Both the position numbers and the translations under genes were made by a program. A stretch of DNA of 64,000 nucleotides, from the NCBI RefSeq assembly GCF_002000245.1, contig NZ_MTCM01000001.1:1674001-1738000 (forward strand), given 5' to 3'. Positions within the stretch are counted from its first letter, which is position 1. Each line of letters starts with the position of its first letter. Below the pieces are notes generated by a model. It was not told the origin of the DNA. It made no database searches and saw only the letters and a program-made list of their open reading frames with translations. This DNA comes from Sphingobacterium sp. CZ-UAM. GTDB lineage: Bacteria > Bacteroidota > Bacteroidia > Sphingobacteriales > Sphingobacteriaceae. This document shows positions 1 through 9,036 of the stretch, one piece after another.

Positions 1-50
1 TGCTGCCTTCCTACGACATTGTTTTGACGATGGGAATTGTCGTTTATCCA

Positions 51-1640
51 TCATCTATCAGTTTCATTAAATACTGCTGATTTTTGCGCTTCCAATACGG
101 GAATAAGAAATTTTTCGAGTTCGGGAGTATGATGTTCCTTTTCCATAATAATTTCCATTTTTTTAACAATCCCGGGATGCCATTTAGCGAGATCATGCTG
201 TTCCTTGGGATCTTTATTGAGATCAAAAAGCTCCGTTTTAATTATTCCTTTCATCAGATTAGAACGCACAGCCTTCCACTGTCCCATTCGGAGAGCCTGT
301 TGGCCACCGTATTCGGGATATTCGAAATATAGATATTCGTGCTGTTGTTGGACGGACTCTTTTCCCCTCAATATTGGTAATACACTGAGGCCATCGACTT
401 TAGCGGGGACGGTCTGCTGAATCAGTTCACAGAACGTTGGCATCATATCAATAGTTGCGGAAACGTGATCTGAGACTGTCCCTGCAGTGATAACTCCCGG
501 CCATTGTACGATAAAAGGGACCCGTATTCCACCTTCACGCAGGAAACCTTTGCCCCAGCCATAGCTTTCATTGAACGGACCGCCACTGTTGAAAAAAACA
601 GGGTCAACACCTGCATTGCTCGCAGGTCCATTATCACTTGAAAACATAATGATCGTATGCTCATAGAGTCCGTGCTTTTTTAATGCAGCGACCAGTTGCC
701 CTATTTGCTCATCAAGTGTCGAGATCATTGCTGCATAGGTCGCCCTAGGATAACGACAAGGAAAGTACGATCCTCCTAAAAAAGGCTTTTCATCACCAAA
801 TTTTTTATGATAATAATCCACCCATTTTTGCGGAGCTTGTAACGACACGTGCGGCAATGGGCTAGGATAATAAAGAAAAAAAGAATTATTTTTATTTCTT
901 TCGATAAATTTCAGCGCCGATTGCAGCAATAAGTCTGGACCATACACCTTTTGCTGATAAGTAGCATAACTCCTGACATCCAGCGAGTCCAGTTCTTTAG
1001 GTAACCTGACATTGGGATCGATAATCTTATTGTCTACCGGAACGCGCAGATCATTTTCCCACAAATGACCGTTATAATAAGTATGATCTTGCCGTTGACA
1101 GAGATAGCCAAAAAAATAATCAAAACCCTGCTTGTTTGGTGTTCCAGAAGTATAGGGAGCCCCTAATCCCCACTTTCCTACCATACCAGTAGCATACCCA
1201 GCCTGTCGCAAGATTTTAGCAATGGTTATGGTAGAATCTGGAATTGGCCACTGTCCCTCCAAATGCGGATTTTCTTCCATGGCTTTGAAATCCCATACCG
1301 GTCCCCGCTCTTCCCATTCATGGTTGCCCCGTATATAGGCACGTCCGGAGCCCGTACCGGTCATGAGCAGATATCTCGACGGGGCGCATACAGCAAACGC
1401 ATAATGTTGCGTAAAACGCATACCTTGGGCTGCAAGCTCATCGATATGAGGTGTTTCTATTTTCTGTTGCCCATAACATCCTAGATCACCATAGCCAAGA
1501 TCATCAGCATAAATATAAATAATATTGGGACGCTTCGGGTTCGCAGCTGCCCCCGAAGTCTGGGCAGAGCTCAGCCCCGGCGATATGATATTACATATGC
1601 TAACGAACAGTCCCAGCAAGTAGCTTTTCTTATTTTCCAT
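51..1640 (-). CDS. Secreted type I sulfatase (arylsulfatase family)
   Basis: A 529-residue alkaline-phosphatase-fold sulfatase that hydrolyses sulfate esters, probably on glycans. The metal-binding ADDLGYGDLG motif is near residues 45-54, and the sulfatase signature CAPSR begins at Cys85, the residue converted to formylglycine in active enzymes. FSSDNG and GGIRVPFIVQWPG blocks follow. I start at the ATG at 1640 because it gives a signal peptide (MENKKSYLLGLF... ending near SSAQ); an upstream in-frame ATG at 1679 would extend the N terminus without one. It lies downstream of the exopolysaccharide operon on the same strand but has its own GGGACAA-N13-TCGTC promoter at 1707-1731, about 67 bp before the start. 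The substrate is unknown. A formylglycine-generating enzyme is not seen in the window. Confidence 0.93.
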   Translation of the reverse strand: MENKKSYLLGLFVSICNIISPGLSSAQTSGAAANPKRPNIIYIYADDLGYGDLGCYGQQKIETPHIDELAAQGMRFTQHYAFAVCAPSRYLLMTGTGSGRAYIRGNHEWEERGPVWDFKAMEENPHLEGQWPIPDSTITIAKILRQAGYATGMVGKWGLGAPYTSGTPNKQGFDYFFGYLCQRQDHTYYNGHLWENDLRVPVDNKIIDPNVRLPKELDSLDVRSYATYQQKVYGPDLLLQSALKFIERNKNNSFFLYYPSPLPHVSLQAPQKWVDYYHKKFGDEKPFLGGSYFPCRYPRATYAAMISTLDEQIGQLVAALKKHGLYEHTIIMFSSDNGPASNAGVDPVFFNSGGPFNESYGWGKGFLREGGIRVPFIVQWPGVITAGTVSDHVSATIDMMPTFCELIQQTVPAKVDGLSVLPILRGKESVQQQHEYLYFEYPEYGGQQALRMGQWKAVRSNLMKGIIKTELFDLNKDPKEQHDLAKWHPGIVKKMEIIMEKEHHTPELEKFLIPVLEAQKSAVFNETDR

Positions 1641-1706
1641 ATTTACTTCTGTTTGAGGACCTATTATATAGTCGATCAATGGTTGACCACCATTATCATC
1701 CTATAT

Positions 1707-1731
1707 GACGAACAAAGCCCTTGATTGTCCC
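1707..1731 (-). promoter_or_regulatory. ECF-type promoter, copy a (sulfatase)
   Basis: Read on the minus strand: -35 GGGACAA (1731-1725), 13-base spacer, -10 TCGTC (1711-1707; one mismatch from CCGTC). It faces the sulfatase, whose ATG is at 1640. It belongs to the 18-copy element family of this window. Confidence 0.7.
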
Positions 1732-1845
1732 GAATTAATTTTGAACTTATGCCTGTCATTGCGGCTGGCCCATTTCGGATAAACCGCTCGAAATAAGAGA
1801 AAGATAATAGCTAGTTATAAAGAAAGTGACAGGAGAACAGTTTCT

Positions 1846-2934
1846 CTACCTCCCCGAACGGTAATGGACAATCGGAAAACTTATTGCTTCCAGTGGTGCA
1901 TAAGGCAGATAACGCCAGAAGCTCTTCCATAAGCGGATTATTTTTAATCGTCGGCCTACAAATTGACCTTCTTTGCTCTTTACATAAGCGGTATCATAAA
2001 AGCCAAAATTGCCTCCAGTCCAAATATCCTGCATCATCCAGGTGGCGTCCTGCTCTTTCTCCAGATGGAAAGGTAGCGATTGCTCCGGTAAACCGATAAA
2101 GTCGACCAGCAGCTGATGTAAGACAGCGACCCAGCGGATGATGCCCAGACGTTGGTAAACTTCCTTCAGGAGCTGACCATCCAACGCTGTGCTGTAATAA
2201 GCATACAAGCAGGCCGCATCGCAGATCTGGCGCAAGCCAATACCAAACGAAAGTAAGTGTTTTAAAATATGTGCATTGACCTGAATAGTCTGTAAAAGAG
2301 GCGAAAGAACATTGATCTCCGTTTTCCCGATCAACAAGGTGCTGCCGTCGTCAAAGTGCTCTTCCAGTTCCTTTAGATAGCTTTTGACAAATGGGTTATG
2401 CAGGTCAAATAGCTGGGCATGCTGATCCACATGACAACCCTGCCAATGATAGTTTGAACTGATTTTTCCCGCTTCGATAAGTGGTAGGCCAAACTGCCGG
2501 ACTTCCGCATTCGCGCGGGCAAAAGCTTGCGGCTGATCAAAATACCAATCAATATCACCCGACATACGCAAGGTAGGGTCAACATAAGATTGGGCCAGTC
2601 CCTGCCCTTTCAATAACGTTGGATCAAGGCCGCAATTTCGATAAAATTGAGCTTGCTCAACCAGTCGGGTATTCATCCAACGATTCCTTTGCCTGATTTT
2701 TTCAGTCCGGACCAACCATTTTAATAGCAGGGATTTCGATGGCTGTAGGCTCGGATCCAACTGCTGCACTCCTTCAAACAAGATCCCTTCGACAGTCTGC
2801 TGGACTCCATACTGATAAAGCCGCTCCCAGGTTGTCTGATTCAAGGGAAAATAGTCCAGGTTTTCTATCGGTTTCCGCCATAAGCCAGCCCGAAGGAGCA
2901 TCAAAAATACAGCTATTTCTTTGCCTGTCTCCAT
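1846..2934 (-). CDS. Nucleotidyltransferase-fold family protein (NTP_transf_5-like)
   Basis: A 362-residue soluble protein. The LLKGQGLAQ stretch near residues 107-115 and GDIDWYF near 126-132 match the GxD-type metal site and preceding helix of the uncharacterised nucleotidyltransferase family (PF14907-like). Such proteins are often found in polysaccharide and peptide-modification loci; the reaction is not known. It is the last gene of the exopolysaccharide operon and starts 3 bp after the PqqD-like gene, so the two are almost certainly translated together. The alpha-helical C-terminal half has no motif I recognise. Confidence 0.8.
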   Translation of the reverse strand: METGKEIAVFLMLLRAGLWRKPIENLDYFPLNQTTWERLYQYGVQQTVEGILFEGVQQLDPSLQPSKSLLLKWLVRTEKIRQRNRWMNTRLVEQAQFYRNCGLDPTLLKGQGLAQSYVDPTLRMSGDIDWYFDQPQAFARANAEVRQFGLPLIEAGKISSNYHWQGCHVDQHAQLFDLHNPFVKSYLKELEEHFDDGSTLLIGKTEINVLSPLLQTIQVNAHILKHLLSFGIGLRQICDAACLYAYYSTALDGQLLKEVYQRLGIIRWVAVLHQLLVDFIGLPEQSLPFHLEKEQDATWMMQDIWTGGNFGFYDTAYVKSKEGQFVGRRLKIIRLWKSFWRYLPYAPLEAISFPIVHYRSGR

Positions 2935-2937
2935 TTC

Positions 2938-3204
2938 TCAAAACAATAATCCTTGTTTCTCAAACTGTTTCACTAACCGTACAGCATCTTCCTCGGCAAC
3001 ATCCTCCTCCACCTCATAATTATCCAGTAAAACAGCCAGCACGGAGTCCACATTAAATTCCTTCCCCTGGAGCTCGATCCAGACCTGTACTGCCGTCTCA
3101 TTAAACGTATATATTTTGGAAATATCTTGCTGGCCCTGTCCTGGATCGACAATAATATACCCATTTCCAAATCTGCGCAATGATAAATCAGTTCTTAATT
3201 TCAT
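2938..3204 (-). CDS. PqqD family protein (RRE-like peptide-binding fold)
   Basis: An 88-residue protein with the PqqD layout: a first strand with basic residues (LRRFGNGYIIVDP), a central IYTFNETAVQVWIEL helix, then an acidic helix and a C-terminal KQFEKQGLLF. Proteins of this fold bind precursor peptides in RiPP pathways. In Bacteroidota a PqqD-like gene is also found beside nucleotidyltransferase-fold genes in capsule loci, as here. No radical SAM enzyme is present in the window, so a PQQ role is unlikely. It lies between a GT4 gene (81 bp upstream) and the nucleotidyltransferase-fold gene (3 bp downstream). Confidence 0.85.
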   Translation of the reverse strand: MKLRTDLSLRRFGNGYIIVDPGQGQQDISKIYTFNETAVQVWIELQGKEFNVDSVLAVLLDNYEVEEDVAEEDAVRLVKQFEKQGLLF

Positions 3205-3285
3205 GTTTCTGTCTATTTATGTTTATTCACCTCGTCATTTATTTCATTCGGAAAATATAGCACTTCCCTATCTCCCAAGCCACCT

Positions 3286-4452
3286 TCATCCGATAGATAT
3301 CTGTGATTTTGTATGTGCCTGCATATCCAGCACCATTTGATAAATCATTAAAGATTTCTCTACCATTTTGTCCCGCGTAAACAGGACACTGTAGCGGCTG
3401 AGACTCCCTCTGCGCAATACATCATGCAAGCTGGGGTCTTCGCAGATCGCTTTAAAAGCCTTTGCCAGTGCTGTTTCATCTTTTACCGGTACCACAATAC
3501 CCGATATATTATGCTGGTTCACCCAGCTTACACCGGATCCAGGTATTGCGGTAGATACAATCGGTGTACCGCAGGACATTGCCTCAATCTGCACAATAGC
3601 AAAGGCTTCGGTCTTCCAAATGGAACTTAGGCAAAAAATATCAGCAGCCCCATAATAAGCCGCGATCTCCCCATCTTCCATATAGCCCAGTAAGCTCACG
3701 CGACTTTCCAGTCCCAGCGATCTTATTAAATTTTCTAAAGACTCCAAAAGCGGCCCCTTTCCACCAATAACAATATGGTAGCTATCATCGAGATCCTGAG
3801 CAGCACGGATCAGATATTCGTACCCCTTGTATTCCACCAATCGGCCTAAAGAAAAAATAAGCCGCTTTCCAGCATATCTTGCTTTTATCTTTGCGGTGTG
3901 GGCAACATCACTGGCAATCGGCTGCACACCAATAGGCACGTACAGTACTTTATTCTGAACTTCTTTTAGAGAGTCTGATTCCCGGACATATACTGGGCTC
4001 GTTCCCACAATCATATCCGCACGTTGGATAAGCCATTGCTGCATCGGTTTGTAAAATTTCAACAGTATTTTCTGTTTTAGAATATCCGAATGCCAATGCA
4101 CAATCACCTTGCCCGGATATCCCGAAAAAAACAACGCTAAGGCTGCCATTGGATCGGGATGATGCACATGGATAACATCATATTGAGAAGCGATTTGGCG
4201 CAATTTGACAATCATCTGCGGTGCCAACATCGTCGCAGCAATTTTAACTGCCGTCGGCACCACCATAATCGTTGCATAGGGGTTGACTTCGATCGTTCCT
4301 GCTGGATAACCCTCCGTCGAGGCACAGAGCATATCGCAATGAATCCCTTTTTCAGATAATCCCAACATGAGATCGTACATCACTTTTTCCACACCGCCCC
4401 GGATCGGGTAAAACTTGCCAACTTGCAATATTTTCATCTGATTTGTCTCCAT
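3286..4452 (-). CDS. Glycosyltransferase family 4 (GT-B)
   Basis: A 388-residue GT-B glycosyltransferase that transfers a sugar from a nucleotide donor to the growing lipid-linked repeat unit at the inner face of the membrane. The N-terminal Rossmann start is KILQVGKFYPIRGGVEKV. The linker SLGRLVEYKGYEYLIRA precedes the donor domain, and the E-x7-E motif (EAFAIVQIE) is near residue 283, followed by MSCGTPIVS. Met6 (4437) is an equally good start. The gene begins 5 bp after the previous GT4 gene. Sugar specificity cannot be read from the sequence. Confidence 0.92.
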   Translation of the reverse strand: METNQMKILQVGKFYPIRGGVEKVMYDLMLGLSEKGIHCDMLCASTEGYPAGTIEVNPYATIMVVPTAVKIAATMLAPQMIVKLRQIASQYDVIHVHHPDPMAALALFFSGYPGKVIVHWHSDILKQKILLKFYKPMQQWLIQRADMIVGTSPVYVRESDSLKEVQNKVLYVPIGVQPIASDVAHTAKIKARYAGKRLIFSLGRLVEYKGYEYLIRAAQDLDDSYHIVIGGKGPLLESLENLIRSLGLESRVSLLGYMEDGEIAAYYGAADIFCLSSIWKTEAFAIVQIEAMSCGTPIVSTAIPGSGVSWVNQHNISGIVVPVKDETALAKAFKAICEDPSLHDVLRRGSLSRYSVLFTRDKMVEKSLMIYQMVLDMQAHTKSQISIG

Positions 4453-4457
4453 TCTTT

Positions 4458-5579
4458 TTAATTTTTAGCATCGTTCAATAATTTCTCAAATAATTCCTTC
4501 CAATCATGCGTCATTGGCTCCTCAAACTCCCGGGCAGGTATAGTTAATAGAAAACCATCATCACCCGCAATTAATTGCTCCATCTGCAAGGCCAATTGTT
4601 CGGGCTTAGCTGGATCGAAGAAAGCGGTTTTGTCCGCGCCGGCAGCAGTTTCATAAGCATACAGCGAATTAGCCAGCAACATCGGTTTGTCAAAGGAAGC
4701 AAATTCAGTAATCGGCAGTCCCCAAGTTTCTACTTTAGAGGGAAAAATCAGACAGTCACTCTGTGCATAATAGGCATAGAGCAATTGCCTTGACTGAAAT
4801 CCGATAAAGGCAAGGCTCTGCAATGATCCCCATTGTTTAAATAGCCAACTGGCATAGGCATTTTCATTTCCCAGCACGGTGAGATACACCCTAAAATTGG
4901 GTTTTCCGTATTTTTTTTCCAATAGTGCCGCGGCACGGCAGATCACCTCAAAATTTTTGTGACTGTCCGGAGCAGCGGCATAGATAAAAGTATATGGACG
5001 ATCCACCGCTGTTGGGATAACGGTATTACAAGTTACGGGATCAAGCTTGTTCGGTAGGGCTAAGATAATTTTGGACTTAGCCAGGCCAAACATCCGTTTA
5101 AACTCATCCTTTAGCCATTGCTGCTGTACAATGACATAGCTGTTTTTATAAATGCCGATCCGATAGATCCACTTGCTAAAAAGTGCAAATAAAACAATTC
5201 TCGGGGCGCGACAGCATTCTTGCCAACTCCATTTGTAAAAAGGAAATGGATTATGGCAATACACGGCCTGTCGTTTTGCGACAACATTCGGTGTAGTATC
5301 ATGCAGCGATAACCATAAATCTATATTCTCTATCGTTCGGGAAATCTTTTTTAGCGACACATATTCAAACCATAGCCGATTGATCCATCTTTTTTTGGCC
5401 CATTGCGTTTCGAAATACTCAATATTTGGAAAATCAGCCAGCTCCCGTTTATAAACGATCGCTACAACACGATACCCATGCTGTTGGGCCAAGACAGAAA
5501 GATAAGCCAGGCAGTTCCGCAAGATGGTCAATGTACCCCCTTTATTTAGATTTACGGCCGAAATGACAATTGTTTTCAT
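4458..5579 (-). CDS. Glycosyltransferase family 4-like
   Basis: A 373-residue GT-B transferase. The start MKTIVISAVNLNKGGTL is typical; I use the ATG at 5579 rather than the upstream in-frame ATG at 5597, which would overlap the preceding gene. The donor domain shows YAAAPDSHKNFEVICRAA and the E-x7-E element ETWGLPITEFASFDKPML near residue 281. The N-terminal acceptor domain is divergent and contains YCHNPFPFYKWSW, seen in some Bacteroidota capsule transferases. It is tightly packed between two other GT4 genes in the exopolysaccharide operon. Confidence 0.88.
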   Translation of the reverse strand: MKTIVISAVNLNKGGTLTILRNCLAYLSVLAQQHGYRVVAIVYKRELADFPNIEYFETQWAKKRWINRLWFEYVSLKKISRTIENIDLWLSLHDTTPNVVAKRQAVYCHNPFPFYKWSWQECCRAPRIVLFALFSKWIYRIGIYKNSYVIVQQQWLKDEFKRMFGLAKSKIILALPNKLDPVTCNTVIPTAVDRPYTFIYAAAPDSHKNFEVICRAAALLEKKYGKPNFRVYLTVLGNENAYASWLFKQWGSLQSLAFIGFQSRQLLYAYYAQSDCLIFPSKVETWGLPITEFASFDKPMLLANSLYAYETAAGADKTAFFDPAKPEQLALQMEQLIAGDDGFLLTIPAREFEEPMTHDWKELFEKLLNDAKN

Positions 5580-5580
5580 A

Positions 5581-6708
5581 TTAATTTCTGACACCATTTA
5601 AAAGATTGATCCATTGCCGCATCACGGTATCTTCGCTATAACGTTGTGACATGGCTTTTGCCGCCTTACCCATACGCCGCCTTAACGCATCATCTCCCAT
5701 TAATACCTTTAGTTTTTGTGCAAGGGTTATATGATCACCCTCAGCGATCAGAAAACCATTTTGGCCATCAGTTATAATATCCTTCGGTCCACATTTGCAA
5801 GCATAAGATACCAGCGGGAGCCCGCAAGCCTGTGCTTCCAGCAGCACCATAGGCATGCCCTCATAACGGGAGGTCAGCACAGCGATCGCACTCGTCAGGT
5901 AGGCAGACTCGACATCCCGTACGGGCTGGCATAAGCTGATATAATCCGTTAGATTTAGATCTGTTACCATCTCCTGCAACTCATCCCGCTGTTCGCCACT
6001 TCCGAAAATGCGGAGTTTCCAATCGGGAAAATCGGGCATAACCTGTGTCCAGGCACGAATGAGATCCTCAAAGCGTTTCTGATGTTCCAGCCGCCCCACT
6101 GCAATAACCATCTTTTGATCGACATTAGAGACCTTCTCTGGTTCAAAACTATTCGCATTGGGTATCACAGCTATATTTTTGAGATTTCCCCAATAGCCCC
6201 GGTCTTCCTCGGTCAGCACGATAAAACGTTTATATTTACTTGCATAAGCTAGATCAAGACGACTACGGTAACGATTGACCATTCCTACCACCCCCTTTTT
6301 GCCATATTGCAGGCGTTTAAAACGCGAGAAATGGATTTCCAGAAACTTATGGCTTCCGTCGTTCAGTTTCCAAAGAAAACTGGCATCATGGTCAAATAGC
6401 GAAATCACTATATCCGCACGGAGTTGTTTCAGCTGTTCTTCCAGCAGCCTACGGTGCAATCGTTGCTTTTTCGGATAGCTCCCTATTTTTTGAAAAAGTC
6501 CTTTTCCATTATTGTCCTCATAGTTGATCCCTAAATCAATACAGGTAATGGCCGCGTCCAGGTCAAAATAGTTTTCCCGTTGCTTTTGATCAGTTGTAAT
6601 AATGCCCACCTCAAATCCATGGTTGACTAGGTAGTTCGCCTTATTGGTGACCACACGTTCCATTCCACCAGCTTTATATAGGCTGGAAAGACAATAAATT
6701 ATTTTCAT
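5581..6708 (-). CDS. Glycosyltransferase family 4 (GT-B)
   Basis: A 375-residue GT4 enzyme for polysaccharide repeat-unit assembly. It begins MKIIYCLSSLYKAGGMERVV, which is why I prefer the ATG at 6708 over the one at 6735, which adds a lysine-rich extension. The acceptor loop after the first strand carries the GGMERV signature. The donor domain has AVGRLEHQKRFEDLIRAW and RYEGMPMVLLEAQACGLPLV (E-x7-E near residue 282), followed by CGPKDIITDGQNG. It ends 1 bp before the next GT4 start. Donor and acceptor sugars are unknown. Confidence 0.93.
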   Translation of the reverse strand: MKIIYCLSSLYKAGGMERVVTNKANYLVNHGFEVGIITTDQKQRENYFDLDAAITCIDLGINYEDNNGKGLFQKIGSYPKKQRLHRRLLEEQLKQLRADIVISLFDHDASFLWKLNDGSHKFLEIHFSRFKRLQYGKKGVVGMVNRYRSRLDLAYASKYKRFIVLTEEDRGYWGNLKNIAVIPNANSFEPEKVSNVDQKMVIAVGRLEHQKRFEDLIRAWTQVMPDFPDWKLRIFGSGEQRDELQEMVTDLNLTDYISLCQPVRDVESAYLTSAIAVLTSRYEGMPMVLLEAQACGLPLVSYACKCGPKDIITDGQNGFLIAEGDHITLAQKLKVLMGDDALRRRMGKAAKAMSQRYSEDTVMRQWINLLNGVRN

Positions 6709-6741
6709 CGATTTCTTTCTGGTTTTCATTTTCAAAGAGTT

Positions 6742-8019
6742 TTAAGCTAGAAGTTCACTTTCAGAATAATACTGTTCATATAGATAAGGGCTGCCCATCG
6801 CCAGAAAAGGAGCGTAAGCGATAAATATATCGGTCGATACCTTAAGCCAGTTGACCAGCAGCAGGAGAAAGAATAAAACAAACAAATGTTTAAACCGGGC
6901 GAACCTGTAAGCTAGCGCAACGGATAGATAAGCAAAAAATACGGTAAACGTGAACAGCCCCAATAGACCACTGTAAAAAACAAAACGGCAGTAACCGATA
7001 TCTGTTCCTACTGCAAACCAGTCCGAGAAGGTTGCTTTTCCGATCAGCCAGGTTTTGGTATCATTGGGCTCAGGCCAGACCCACATGGTACCATTCAAGC
7101 GATCCGTGGAATCCGTTCGCCACTCTCCTTTTTCCACCCAATTGAAAAATCCCTCAAATCCAAAACGCAGGAGCTCCCGGAGCTGTACATTCGTCTGATA
7201 AAAATAGACCCCAATAAAAAATACCGCGACTAACGTAAGACAGATCGTCCCCCAGAGCTTTAGATTAGCATATTTAATGGTCGGACTAAAGAAATCTGTT
7301 GTCAAAAATAGATACATCATACCGCCAATCATACCGAGCAATGTGGTTCTTGAAATCATATTGCCTATCGCCGAAATCAGCAGAAAGCAAAGAATATATA
7401 AGGCAACAGTCTTGGGTTTATGCCGTATGGTTTCATCCTGTGAGAGCAGCACGGCAATCATTAACAATACAGCCGAAAATCTCACTCCGGCCACGTCCAA
7501 TGTAGCACCAATACCATACAGACGTTCCACCTTATTCAAAAAATCGGTAATACCATTTGTAAAATAACGGTCCACGAAGAATTTCACCGCCGGCACAAAA
7601 TCTATCACCAATGCCAAAACACATTGCAGCAGACAGACGGCGACCAGATAATTGATGATCAAGGGCACCGACAGCTTTCCATGTATCCTGGCCATTAAGG
7701 TACATACTGAATAAGCTGCTGACAGCCAGACCCACATGGACATAATATAAGTAGCATAGGCATAATCTGATGAATTATTCGTATCAACAGAATAAAATCC
7801 GATCATTGAAAATACAAGCGCAATGACAGAGGCAATAAGTATTTCTTTGGACAGTATGGTACGATCCATTTTTATGATATGAAAAATCATCATTGGAATG
7901 CCCAGTCCGGCTAGCATAAGTTTGGTATTAATCCCGCGCAGAAACGTAAATTCAAAGGGGAAATAAAAAAAACTCGTCACAATGACCGTCAATATGATCA
8001 ATAGCAGCTTCATCCACAA
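6742..8019 (-). CDS. Wzy-like O-antigen/exopolysaccharide polymerase (membrane protein)
   Basis: A 425-residue polytopic inner-membrane protein with roughly ten hydrophobic segments and one longer external loop near residues 270-345 (FGFEGFFNWVEKGEWR... WPEPNDTKTWLIG), the usual topology of O-antigen polymerases and ligases. Its place between glycosyltransferases, in a locus that also has one Wzx flippase and no other polymerase candidate, makes it the likely Wzy, joining lipid-linked repeat units in the periplasm. Family members have low sequence identity, so the call rests on topology and context. The stop abuts the end of the upstream GT2 gene (8020). Confidence 0.8.
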   Translation of the reverse strand: MWMKLLLIILTVIVTSFFYFPFEFTFLRGINTKLMLAGLGIPMMIFHIIKMDRTILSKEILIASVIALVFSMIGFYSVDTNNSSDYAYATYIMSMWVWLSAAYSVCTLMARIHGKLSVPLIINYLVAVCLLQCVLALVIDFVPAVKFFVDRYFTNGITDFLNKVERLYGIGATLDVAGVRFSAVLLMIAVLLSQDETIRHKPKTVALYILCFLLISAIGNMISRTTLLGMIGGMMYLFLTTDFFSPTIKYANLKLWGTICLTLVAVFFIGVYFYQTNVQLRELLRFGFEGFFNWVEKGEWRTDSTDRLNGTMWVWPEPNDTKTWLIGKATFSDWFAVGTDIGYCRFVFYSGLLGLFTFTVFFAYLSVALAYRFARFKHLFVLFFLLLLVNWLKVSTDIFIAYAPFLAMGSPYLYEQYYSESELLA

Positions 8020-9027
8020 TTATTTATAAATAACACCATATAGCAATCGGATCAATAGATAATAATGTAGTTTGAGTATCCAGAACTGCTTTTTTATCGC
8101 CGCGTATTGAATAAAACGGATCCTTTTACCAAACATAGGGTTCAACGGGATATAGTCATTGGCTTCCGTATACCAATCCAGCCAACGCTGGTAGGATTGG
8201 GTATCCTGTGAAATCAGGAAAGGCAACTTGACATTCAGTTTAAAGAATTGAATATCATCCATAATTGACGCACCATATTTTCTCAATAAAGCGAGCTGGG
8301 TCTGTTCGACATTATAACGGATTTGCCTTAAATGCAGCTCGCTTGTGTTTTTAGTAAATGCCCCCATATTGAGCTGCACATAGTGATAAAGAGCCTCGGG
8401 CAGATAACTGACTTTAGCCGCGGAGGCCAGCACAGAGATCATGGTCATATCTTCGCCCATGGCATAGCCATTAGGGAACCTTATCAAGGACTGTTCGTAC
8501 AGGCTTCGGCGGACAAGTTTGTTCCAAACATTATAGCGTATATGACCACGCAGCATCAGTTCGACACATTGCCTTCCGCTTATCGGTCCCTCTTGTGGGG
8601 GAGCCTGACGCATATACCGCTCATTCTCACTGAACGACAGGTACCAGTCACACCATACCGCATCAGCATTGTCCTGTTTGGCCTTGTTGTACAACTTTTT
8701 CAGCGCATCACTATCCAGCCAGTCATCGCTGTCACAATGAAATATAAACTCTCCAGTGGCGGCATCCAGACCTGTATTTCTCGCAGAAGGCAGCCCTTTA
8801 TTTACAGGATGTCTAATAATCTTGGTCCAGCCGCGCTTATCCGGATATTCGCTTAAAACCTGTTCTAACACTTCAATACTGTTGTCAGGGCTACAATCAT
8901 CCACGAAAATATACTCCAGCTGGTCTAGTTCCTGCTGAAATAGCTGCTGGGCATTACGTGCGATAAAGGGCTCCACCTTATAGATAGGCACAATCACTGA
9001 AACCCGGGGTTTAATACAACAATACAT
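8020..9027 (-). CDS. Glycosyltransferase family 2 (GT-A)
   Basis: A 335-residue GT-A transferase. The N-terminal nucleotide-binding strand is PRVSVIVPIYKVEPFI, then YIFVDDCSPDNS, and the metal-binding DxD region is HCDSDDWLD near residue 97. The segment after GLPSARNTGLDAATGEFI is typical of GT2 enzymes of capsule loci. The C terminus is basic and hydrophobic (LLIRLLYGVIYK), suggesting peripheral membrane attachment. It is similar in layout to the gene at 12171-13166, so the two may be paralogues acting at successive steps of the same repeat unit. Confidence 0.92.
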   Translation of the reverse strand: MYCCIKPRVSVIVPIYKVEPFIARNAQQLFQQELDQLEYIFVDDCSPDNSIEVLEQVLSEYPDKRGWTKIIRHPVNKGLPSARNTGLDAATGEFIFHCDSDDWLDSDALKKLYNKAKQDNADAVWCDWYLSFSENERYMRQAPPQEGPISGRQCVELMLRGHIRYNVWNKLVRRSLYEQSLIRFPNGYAMGEDMTMISVLASAAKVSYLPEALYHYVQLNMGAFTKNTSELHLRQIRYNVEQTQLALLRKYGASIMDDIQFFKLNVKLPFLISQDTQSYQRWLDWYTEANDYIPLNPMFGKRIRFIQYAAIKKQFWILKLHYYLLIRLLYGVIYK

Positions 9028-9036
9028 TGGCGAGAA

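Noticed and set aside
8332..8856. 174-codon plus-strand ORF
   Set aside because: It is antisense to the GT2 gene at 8020-9027, which has clear motifs; it has none and no promoter.
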